NCBI GenBank assembly: GCA_016721305.1
Contig: JADKIH010000017.1
Coordinates: forward strand, 1-64,000
Length of the DNA stretch: 64,000 nucleotides
From: Bacteroidota bacterium
GTDB taxonomy: Bacteria > Bacteroidota > Bacteroidia > AKYH767-A > 2013-40CM-41-45
Reading direction: 5' to 3'
Positions 56,791 through 64,000 of the stretch are shown one piece after another. A model generated the notes under the pieces. The model was not told the DNA's origin. It did no database searches and saw only the letters and a program-made list of their open reading frames with translations. Every line of letters starts with the position of its first letter. Within the stretch, counting starts at the first letter, position 1. Both the position numbers and the translations under genes were made by a program.

Positions 56791-58987
56791 CTATTGAGGC
56801 TTTGGATTAGAGTTGCAATTAGTCTTATTCCTTGACAAGTTTTGCCTGATTGTTTTATAAGAGGTCGTGATTTCTAATACATAAAATCCCGATTTCAGAA
56901 AACTGCTATTAAGACTTAGTGTCTTATTTTTTCTACAATCCACCACCTGCGAAAACACCACCTTCCCATTCAAATCAAAAATCTTTATCTGCATTTCACC
57001 GCTAGCATCCTCACATCTCACCGTCACCGTCTCACTAAACGGATTCGGAAAAACAAGCACATTCGATTTGTCTTCATTCTCAGAAACAGCATTAATCAAA
57101 CAATTGCCAGCACCATCCACATACTTGCTTACAAGTCGTACGTAACTCGCATTCGTGTAAATTCCGGCTTCGGTTACCGTCCATGAATTCACCGGCCATG
57201 AGTCGTTGAAATCTTTGTACGACTTCTGAATGGGTTGGCCGAATGGGGGAGTAACGTTTGTATTGCAAAGTGCATTGTTCGTCGATGAGCCGCAACCGCC
57301 GGGACAACAAGCATCCAAGGCGTACGAAGGATTCGGACCGCCGGGAATAAATCCGGCCGGAGGACCGTATGTGCTTACGCCAACTTCATCCCATTGCGGA
57401 GATCCGTTTTCAAACCACGAATGATAAAATTGTGTAACGCTATTATCTGCCTCATAATTCGACATATTACTCATGTACACTTTCGAATTCGGATTCACGC
57501 CGTGAAAATAATTGAGGAAGCCTTGTGCGGCGTTTTGATAATTCGTTGCATTCGCTACGTCGAGATTATAGACAAGCATGTTCTGAAAAATATTTCCTTG
57601 GCAGGCTTTTGTTTTATTGCTATTCCATGTGTAATTATTGTCGGAAAGCCACGCGCGATACTGATCGGCATGACCCATATAAGCCGGTAAATTGTCGCTG
57701 TTACTTGCAGATACAGAAGCAGAATATGCGTTATGAATTGCTGTAACTACCGATGGTGAAGTGTTCGGTAAAGAGGCGTAGTAAAGCAGCACATCCTGAA
57801 TTTCATTTTCGAACGGATACACATATCCCCATTGTAACAAGTGCGCATTCTGATAATTGTTTTCGACAAAAGTTTGGTACGAAGCAATGCCGGTAAGATC
57901 GAAGAGAAAAACTGCGGAGGCCATTTGTCGTGTAAAAAGTCCGTCGCCATTTGTTTCGTTTTCGCCCGCCGCTAAAATTCCCGAATTGTAAATGTAACAG
58001 CCGGATTTGCATTCGCCCACGTCCAGGCACTTTGCGAAGCACTCGCCAATTGCGTTGCATAAGCCGTAAAGCTGGCCTGATTAAACACAAGAGCCCCCAG
58101 CGCAAACATTGAACAAGATGTATAAGTTGCCGAAGTTGTTGCCGGTCCGTACAATCGCTGCTGCGTATCAGCCGATGGAGGAGAAGCCGCGCCGCCGCCA
58201 ATGACAGATAATACCGAGCCATCGCTTTGTTGCATTCTCAATAACCAGTCGAGCTCATACTTCACTTCGTCTAAAATATCCGGAATACCGTTTCCGCTCT
58301 CGAGAATGTTGTTACTGTCGCCAAACGCAGTTGGATTTTCTTTGTAAGCCAGCATCAAATCCATCAATGCGCTGAAAGTAAAATTCACATACTTATTGTA
58401 ATCGCCTGCATCGTGCCAGCCGCCATGTAAATCACGCGAAGTAGAAGCGCTTGTGTTATTGTACAAACGACAATCAGTATCCTGCAAAGCACCGACATGA
58501 CAAGCGCCATCGCTCCACCCGTTTCCTGCATTCGCCGCACTCTTGTTCGTTCCGCAACGCTGGTAATAAAACATTCGCAGTGATTGCTCAAGCGCATTGC
58601 CATATACACACTCAGCAATGCGGAATTGATACGAGCCGATGTTATTCGTTACATCATATATGTAGTAATAGCCTTCTGCAGTCACGGAAGAAAAATCGAA
58701 CCACCAGGCCTTATCGCCCGTCTGAGTGAATGTACTCCCGCCAAACCACGAAGCAATTCCTGATGAAAACACAACGCTATCTGTAAACCAATCTCTCACT
58801 TCATAAGTACTCCCGGCACGAATGAAGGATTTGCATTGTAGCCGACTTGCGGAGATGCAATCACGGCGACTTTCTCATCGTTTAAACGATAGCCGAACTG
58901 GTCGATTTTGATGAACTCGCTAATGTTTGAAGGAGCAGCGAATAAGAATGTTGGTATTAAATTTAGGAGGAGAAACAGCTTTTTTAT
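56791..58987 (-). CDS. Glycoside hydrolase family 9 enzyme with T9SS tail, two frameshifts
   Basis: Cellulase-type hydrolase, likely acting on beta-glucan. Parts: signal peptide KKLFLLLNLIPTFLFAAP, Ig-like CelD_N domain (IKIDQFGYRLNDEKVAVIAS, about 25-110), catalytic (alpha/alpha)6 barrel with DLHGGWHDAGDYNKYV holding the catalytic base Asp (about 190), a repeated Cys-rich GVNPNSKVY..NYEADN loop, the expected acid Glu in SWTVTEAGIYTNASYVRLVS (about 605), and the T9SS tail VLVFPNPFSETVTVR to FLKSGFYVLEI. One base is missing near 58818 and the frame shifts again near 57985, both with intact flanks. The start codon is ATA at 58987 where ATG AAA AAG is expected; a single base error is the simplest explanation. 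Confidence 0.85.
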
Positions 58988-59147
58988 TGCGTAAAATGTT
59001 GAGCAGAGTGGGGCTGCTATTTATGGCAATTTACGGAGGTATTTGTGGGGGTGGATGAATTCGGTTTAAAATTGTTCAAGGTGAAATGTTCAAAGTTCGA
59101 GGGTTTCTTACGGATGGGCTGCTGCGAAATCAGGATTTTTTTCCCGC

Positions 59148-59220
59148 AGAAAGCGCAGAAATTTCGCAGAAATCGCAGAGGCGTTAGTGTTTATTTCCCA
59201 CGGAAATTCACGGAAACTTT
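59148..59220. repeat. Dispersed CGCAGAAA / CCCACGGAAA element, copy 2
   Basis: CCCGCAGAAAGCGCAGAAAT, then TTCGCAGAAATCGCAGAG, then GTTTATTTCCCACGGAAATT and CACGGAAACTT. Close match to 7871 and 61263. It lies in the 448-base spacer between the GH9 gene and the next T9SS gene. Confidence 0.75.
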
Positions 59221-59294
59221 GTTTGAGCACAGAACTGTTCACCGTCAAACCGTTCACCGATCACGAACAAGTGAACCTCACTCCCTACGAACGA

Positions 59295-59398
59295 ACCAAA
59301 TACATCACTTCCTTCACCGCAATCTTCATCATTTTACCGAATGATGCAATCGTAACATCGGTACCGGAACGTTTAATATCGGCTACGCCAATCGGAAG
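59295..59398 (-). pseudogene. Remnant of a duplicated pdhB with internal deletion
   Basis: The first 26 bases match the 3' end of the intact pdhB gene (61449-61474), and the next 78 match an internal part (61781-61858) with about five substitutions. The roughly 306 bases between them are missing, with the short shared sequence CGC at the junction. Only about 34 codons remain, so it cannot encode a protein. It lies about 2.1 kb downstream of the complete gene on the same strand, which suggests a local duplication followed by deletion. Confidence 0.8.
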
Positions 59399-59435
59399 TT
59401 AGTGGCAGGTTACTTCTGACCCTAAATAAGTAATG

Positions 59436-61047
59436 TTATTGCTTGATCAATTTAAAAGTTCTATCAAAACTTTCACCTCTTAATTCAATCAGAAATATTC
59501 CTTTTTTTTGATCTTTCAATTCTACCACTATTTTATTAGAACTATAAGATTTATCCAAATTTATCTGTGAGTAGACCTCTTGCCCAAATACGTTATAGAT
59601 TTTAATTGAATTCAATTGAGAAATTTCCTCAATCGCAATATTTATTATTTCTTCAAATGGATTTGGGTAAATTGTTACAGATAAGTCTTCATTTAAATCA
59701 TGAATATTTGTTGAGCCGGATAGACATAAATTCGTTTGTGTAGTTCCTGAATTGACTAAAGAAGCAGGCATTTTCATATTACCACCGGTACCTGCTAATG
59801 TAGCTGTCGCTATAACTTGTGGTAAATAATTTGAGGTAAGAGTTGCTGCGGAGCCTTGGTTACATCCGCTATTTCCTAGGGAATCTGTTTTGATCAGATA
59901 CATATTTACAATGCCTACGCCAAAGCCGAACATTGACTCACCTGAAATAATATATCCCCCGTCATTTGTTTGGTCAATAGAATAACCGATTTCATTATGA
60001 TTCGTAGCGCTACCACCATACGTTTTTGACCATTGTGCAATTCCTTGCGCATTGACTTTAACAACATAAACATCATAATCACCCGCTGCACTAAAACTGA
60101 AAGATTTACCTACCATAATATATCCGCCATCAGAGGTTTGTTTGGCATCGTAACATTCATCAATCATAGCACCACCATAAAGTTTTGCCCAAAGTGTATC
60201 TCCGACTGAATTGGTTTTTATTAAACACATATTCGGTCCGAGCGGTCCAAGAGCATTTTCTGAGGTGCCTGCAATTAGATAACTGCCATCGGTGGTCTGC
60301 CGAACGACTTTACCTTCTTCAGATCCTGTTTGACCATAAGCTTTTGACCAAACATGGTTACCTGTTGAGTCTGTCTTTATCAAATAGGAAATCACTTCCT
60401 CCAAAACCGAAATTATTATCGCACGAACCGGTTAGTACATAACCGCCATCGGTTGTTTGTTGAACTGAATTGCCATATTCACTGCCTATTCCCCCATAGG
60501 TTTTTGTCCAGACAATATCTCCGCCCGCATTTGTCTTAACCAGATATGAATCAAATCCACCTGCTCCAAATGCAGGGGTCTGTCCGGTGATAATGAATCC
60601 GCCGTCCATGGTCTGTTGAACAAATGATCCCCATTCATACCCGTTTCCTCCATACGTCCGTGTCCACATAGTATCCCCAGATGCATCTAATTTAATTAAA
60701 TACATGTCGCCTGCTACATCATCAAAGGATGAAGCAACACCGGAAATGATATAGCCGCCGTCAGTTGTCGGTTCTCCGCAAAATCCGTATTCATTATCGG
60801 TAGCTCCTCCAAAGGTTCGTGACCACAACGTGTCTCCTATTTCGTTGGTTTTAATTACTAGAACATCACGCCCACCTGAGCCAAAACTTGTCGTGGTGCC
60901 CACAACTATATATCCGTTGTCTGTTGTTTGATGAACGCTAGTTCCAAAATCAGAAAAGGTTCCTCCATATACTTTTTGGAAAGTTATTTGGGCATTTAAG
61001 GTAAGGGCTGAAAGAGCAATAAAAGAAATGAGTAATAATCTGAGCAT
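59436..61047 (-). CDS. T9SS cargo with TDGGYI-type repeats, one frameshift
   Basis: Signal peptide MLRLLLISFIALSALTLNAQ, then about eight units of some 50 residues of the form KTYGGxxxxxxxSVQQTTDGGYIxxGxxxxFGxGGxDxYLIKTDxxGDTxW. These build a propeller-like fold of unknown role. The T9SS tail VTIYPNPFEEIINIAI, IKIYNVFGQEVYSQI and KKGIFLIELRGESFDRTFKL ends the chain. The frame shifts near 60385 (SDFLFDKDRLNR on one side, ISYLIKTDSTGNHVWS on the other); an indel in the unit FGFGGSDFYLIKTDSTG explains it. About 537 residues joined. Confidence 0.82.
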
Positions 61048-61262
61048 AGGTTTTTTGTGTTTGACTTGTGTTGTTGTGAATTGTGTTTACCCGATTCTCT
61101 CTGTGTGAGGATAGAATACTCAATGTTAACTCCTTTTCTTTGTTGAGGATAAACAAATTTGCTGAATCGGTAAAAATGCAAGCTGAACAGGAAACCTTCT
61201 TGTGAACGTATTGTTAGTGGTAAAATATTTTCAAGGCTTGGACACCACGAAACTTGAAATTT

Positions 61263-61352
61263 GTTTCGCGCAGAAAGCGCAGAAATTAGCAGCAATGCGC
61301 AGAAAGTAATGTGTTTATTTCCCACGGAAATTTGCACGGAAATTCACGGAAA
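61263..61352. repeat. Dispersed CGCAGAAA / CCCACGGAAA element, copy 3
   Basis: CGCGCAGAAAGCGCAGAAAT, AGCAGCAATGCGCAGAAAG, then TGTTTATTTCCCACGGAAAT and CACGGAAATTCACGGAAAC. It lies upstream of the T9SS cargo gene in a 394-base spacer that otherwise shows no gene. Confidence 0.75.
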
Positions 61353-61441
61353 CTTGGTTTAGGAAAATTTACTATGCAATTCTCAGAGGACCTACTGCGA
61401 ACTTAGTGTCTTAGTGTTAAAATTGATCAATGCAAAGCAAC

Positions 61442-62425
61442 CTACTTCACCAAATACATCACTTCCTTCACCGCCTCAATAACTCGCGCCGGATTTGGAA
61501 GATAAGCTTCGATCAACGTTGGTGCATACGGAAGTGGAACATCGCGACCCATCACGCGGAGAACAGGGGCGTCGAGATAATCAAAAGCATCTTTCTGAAC
61601 TTTGAAAGTGATCTCGGTAGCTATCGCAGCCAGTGGCCATGATTCTTCTACGATGACAAGTCTATTTGTTTTCTTAACGGAATTAATAACCGTTGTATAA
61701 TCGATCGGACGAACTGTACGTAAGTCAATAACTTCGGCGTTGATGTTTTCTTTCGCTAATTCTTCGGCAGCTTTCAACGCAATCTTCATCATTTTTCCGA
61801 ATGATACAATCGTAACATCAGTACCGGCACGTTTGATATCGGCTACGCCAATCGGAATTAAATATTCTCCATCGGGAACCATTCCTTTATCGCCGTACAT
61901 CTGTTCGCTTTCCATGAAGATCACGGGATCGTTATCGCGAATAGCTGATTTCAATAAGCCTTTTGCATCGGCCGGATTACTCGGAACAATTACTTTTAAG
62001 CCCGGACAGTTTGCATACCAACTTTCGAATGCTTGTGAGTGCTGAGAAGATAACATACCCGCTGAACCTGTTGGTCCGCGGAATACAATAGGATTAGAAA
62101 ATTGTCCGCCGCTCATGCTCATCATTTTCGCCGATGCATTGATCACCTGATCAATTGCCACGAGCGAAAAGTTGAACGTCATGAATTCGATAATAGGGCG
62201 GAGGCCGTTCATGGCAGCACCAACTCCGATACCGGCAAAACCTAACTCTGCAATCGGTGTATCAATCACACGCTTCTCCCCAAATTCCTGAAGCATACCC
62301 TGACTCACCTTGTATGCGCCATTGTACTGCGCTACTTCTTCTCCCATCAAAAACACGCGCTCATCACGACGCATTTCTTCTGTCATTGCTTCTCTTAGGG
62401 CTTCGCGGAATTGGAGTTCTCTCAT
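61442..62425 (-). CDS. pdhB: Pyruvate dehydrogenase E1 component, beta subunit
   Basis: 327 residues. Part of the heterotetrameric E1 that decarboxylates pyruvate with TPP. MRELQFREALREAMTEEMRR at the start, MGEEVAQYNGAYKVSQGM (about 27-44), DTPIAELGFAGIGVGAAMNG, FMTFNFSLVAIDQVINASAK, and near the end GRDVPLPYAPTLIEAYLPN. The alpha subunit gene is not next to it, which is common in this phylum. A remnant of a second copy lies downstream at 59.3 kb. Confidence 0.94.
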   Translation of the reverse strand: MRELQFREALREAMTEEMRRDERVFLMGEEVAQYNGAYKVSQGMLQEFGEKRVIDTPIAELGFAGIGVGAAMNGLRPIIEFMTFNFSLVAIDQVINASAKMMSMSGGQFSNPIVFRGPTGSAGMLSSQHSQAFESWYANCPGLKVIVPSNPADAKGLLKSAIRDNDPVIFMESEQMYGDKGMVPDGEYLIPIGVADIKRAGTDVTIVSFGKMMKIALKAAEELAKENINAEVIDLRTVRPIDYTTVINSVKKTNRLVIVEESWPLAAIATEITFKVQKDAFDYLDAPVLRVMGRDVPLPYAPTLIEAYLPNPARVIEAVKEVMYLVK

Positions 62426-62455
62426 ATTGCTTGGTACTTTAGACTTCGAAATTAT

Positions 62456-62610
62456 TTGAAATTCAAAATTTAGAATTTAAAATTCTGAATTCGGTAGGTA
62501 TTGGGTTGGTTTAGAATTCATAATTCTGAATTTAGGATTCAAAATTCAGAACTCGGTAGGCAGGGGGTTGGTTCATAATTCATAATTCTAAATTCTAACT
62601 TCCCCAAAGG
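62456..62610. repeat. GAATTCAGAATT words with duplicated GGTAGG..GGTTGG linker
   Basis: GAAATTCAAAATTTAGAATT and TAAAATTCTGAATTC form facing arms. A unit CGGTAGG(T/C)A.TGGGTTGGTT followed by ATAATTCATAATTC occurs twice, at about 62493 and 62555. It fills the spacer between pdhB and the small TPR gene. Confidence 0.75.
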
Positions 62611-62632
62611 GCTACAAAATTAACAATATCTT

Positions 62633-62962
62633 CTATTCCACCTCATCTTCATCCCAGATCAAACTCAGCGCAGTTTTGAGTTCGCCGAGGGTATTGCGTT
62701 GATTCTGAGCCTTTGCCAATTCGATGCCTTTTTGGTAGAACAACACGGCTTCGGGGATTTTGTTTATTTGTTCGGCCACTTGTCCGGCCATGTAGTAGGA
62801 TGGAAGGTAATCGGGCTGATTTTCAATTAACCACATGAGCTCCTCAAAAGCGGTCTCGTTTTGTCCGGCCGCACGGATTTCCAGCGCCAGGGCATAACGG
62901 AGAAAGGGATCGTTCGGATCGTCTTTCAGGTATTCTCGAAGAGTTGAAATTCTGTCAGACAT
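62633..62962 (-). CDS. Small TPR protein
   Basis: 109 residues from ATG 62962 (MSDRISTLREYLKDDPNDPF). Two TPR-like helical pairs: FLRYALALEIRAAGQNETAF and PSYYMAGQVAEQINKIPEAV. They are followed by a helix and an acidic end DEDEVE. No signal peptide, so cytoplasmic. Its partner is unknown. The longer frame adds nine residues before MSD that are not supported. Divergent from etfB. Confidence 0.8.
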   Translation of the reverse strand: MSDRISTLREYLKDDPNDPFLRYALALEIRAAGQNETAFEELMWLIENQPDYLPSYYMAGQVAEQINKIPEAVLFYQKGIELAKAQNQRNTLGELKTALSLIWDEDEVE

Positions 62963-63093
62963 AGTCGTTTTTTGGGGAATTACGGGCAATTATTTGTTTA
63001 TCTTCGCGCCTTCTAACCGGAGCAAAACTAGTGAACTTTCCGGCTGAAACTAAAATGAATTGATTTTCTGTAAGCGGCAAAAAAGACTATTAC

Positions 63094-63202
63094 CTGTCCA
63101 CCCGTTCACCGATCACCCATTCACCGATCCCTAATTACCAATTACTAATTTCTAATTCCCGATCACCGTTTCACCGTCTCCGTTCACCGTTCACCCGGCA
63201 AG
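63094..63202. repeat. TTCACCG and ATTACCAATT words before etfB
   Basis: CCGTTCACCGATCACCCATT, CACCGATCCCTAATTACCAA and CACCGTTTCACCGTCTCCGT runs. The first and third blocks share TTCACCG words with 59228-59275; the middle block shares TAATTACCAATTACTAATTT with 32774-32840. It lies 15 bases before the etfB ATG. Confidence 0.7.
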
Positions 63203-63217
63203 ACAAAAAAATACACC

Positions 63218-63955
63218 ATGAAAATACTAGTGTGCATTTCAAGCGTACCGGATACTACGGCAAAAATAAATTTCACTCCCGATAATAAGGAGTTCGTTGC
63301 CGCCGGCGTAACCTTCATCCTCAATCCTTACGATGAGGTTGCTCTCTCCAAAGCCGTTGATCTTGCTGCTCAGCACAACGGAACTGTTACCGTTATCAAT
63401 GTAGGTGACGCAACGACTGAACCTGTTATCCGCAAAGCTCTCGCAATTGGTGCTAACGATGCCGTTCGCGTGAATGCCGTTGCCCGCGATTCATTCTTCG
63501 TGGCAAAACAGATTTCAGATTACGTGAGCAAAAATCCTTTCGATCTTATTCTCTGCGGTCGTGAGTCGAGTGATCACAACGGATCAAGTGTTCCTGTGAT
63601 GCTGGCTGAACTCCTCGGAATGCCTTGCGTACTTTTCGCTAAGAGCTTAACCATCGACGGAACTACCGCAACTCTCGATTCAGAAATCGAAGGTGGTAAA
63701 GAAGTTTTATCTGTTTCTCTTCCTTTCGTTGCCGGTGGCTCTGAAGGAATGGCAGAATGGAAGATTCCAAATATGCGCGGTATCATGTCGGCACGCACCA
63801 AGCCTTTGACCGTTGTTGAAGCTGTCGAAGTTGCTCAGAAAACTCGTTTGGTTTCGTTCGACAAACCTGCAACTCGCAGCGCCGTGAAAATGATCGCTGT
63901 CGATGATGCAGGTAAATTGTTCGAGATGATTCGTGAAGAGAAAAAAATCATCTGA
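63218..63955 (+). CDS. etfB: Electron transfer flavoprotein, beta subunit
   Basis: Carries electrons from acyl-CoA dehydrogenases to the quinone pool together with EtfA. 245 residues. MKILVCISSVPDTTAKINF at the start, LNPYDEVALSKAVDLA (about 36-51), VNVGDATTEPVIRKALAIGA, and the signature region VAGGSEGMAEWKIPNMRGIM (about 165-185). Followed after 37 bases by the start of etfA, as in the usual etfBA pair. Confidence 0.95.
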   Translation: MKILVCISSVPDTTAKINFTPDNKEFVAAGVTFILNPYDEVALSKAVDLAAQHNGTVTVINVGDATTEPVIRKALAIGANDAVRVNAVARDSFFVAKQISDYVSKNPFDLILCGRESSDHNGSSVPVMLAELLGMPCVLFAKSLTIDGTTATLDSEIEGGKEVLSVSLPFVAGGSEGMAEWKIPNMRGIMSARTKPLTVVEAVEVAQKTRLVSFDKPATRSAVKMIAVDDAGKLFEMIREEKKII

Positions 63956-63992
63956 TTTTCTAAAGCCATTTTCAACACTTAAAAAAACGTCT

Positions 63993-64000
63993 ATGTCAGT
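63993..64000 (+). CDS. etfA: Start of etfA, cut by window end
   Basis: Only ATG TCA GT is present. Named from its position directly after etfB in the same direction; the sequence itself proves nothing more. Confidence 0.45.

Noticed and set aside
59045..59344. 99-residue frame in the spacer
   Set aside because: Covers word repeats and the pdhB relic; no start signal and no protein-like pattern.
1..64000. tRNA, rRNA, integrase, phage or complete insertion sequence
   Set aside because: No cloverleaf with a TTC loop, no rRNA stretch and no transposase or integrase motif was seen in any spacer; a covariance-model scan was not possible.

Overview
The window looks like a chromosomal stretch of an uncultured-type Bacteroidota bacterium. 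Evidence: at least six secreted proteins with a C-terminal type IX secretion (T9SS) sorting tail, a PorE-like OmpA protein, a TonB receptor paired with a YfiR-like protein, a type III glutamine synthetase, a fused E1 alpha/beta oxo-acid dehydrogenase, and promoters of the Bacteroidota type (TTG, 19-20 bases, TAnnTTTG). Family assignments rest on motifs read by eye; no database search was run.

Layout. 1-6.9 kb: ftsE, a small unknown gene, a lipoprotein gene, a long TPR gene and an outer-membrane barrel gene. All are recognisable but broken by many frameshifts whose density falls with distance from the window edge, which suggests poor sequence quality at a contig end. 7-12.6 kb: enoyl-CoA hydratase, a T9SS cargo, a small unknown gene and paaZ. 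12.9-14 kb: rpsF-rpsR-rplI. 14-15.2 kb: a gene-free block of palindromic repeats. 15.2-25 kb: T9SS cargo, MacB-like permease, small Cys-rich secreted protein, HAD phosphatase and membrane protein, upp, acetyltransferase, methyltransferase, deacetylase-like protein, radC, rpsT. 25.3-31.2 kb: paaH-like, HerA-like ATPase, paaI, paaJ, paaY-like and SRAP genes in one direction. 31.2-39.6 kb: DUF481-like protein, lipoprotein, YfiR/TonB pair, 1340-residue T9SS adhesin-like protein. 39.8-50.8 kb: fused E1, SDR, prfA, purM, PorE-like protein with two LysM domains, glutamine synthetase III. 51.4-64 kb: kelch-like T9SS cargo, fatty acid desaturase, DEAD-box helicase, family 9 glycoside hydrolase, another T9SS cargo, pdhB, small TPR protein, etfB and the first bases of etfA.

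How genes fit together. The phenylacetate genes (hydratase, paaZ, paaH, paaI, paaJ, paaY) form the lower part of the epoxide/oxepin route to acetyl-CoA and succinyl-CoA, but are split by about 12.7 kb of unrelated genes; the ring epoxidase and CoA ligase are not here. The T9SS cargo and the PorE-like protein point to a cell that exports adhesins and a cellulase-type enzyme.

The most unusual content is between genes. Nearly every spacer carries low-complexity 'word' repeats of several unrelated families (GCTAATT, TAAGTAG, GAATTCAGAATT, TTGCGAG, TTCAAAG, ACCAATT, CGCAGAAA). They often start at a stop codon and often occur as facing inverted arms. Three spacers hold more elaborate palindrome mosaics (14.0-15.1, 48.0-48.5 and 51.2/53.1-53.4 kb). 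About a dozen otherwise intact genes each carry one or two single-base frameshifts, best read as leftover indel errors.
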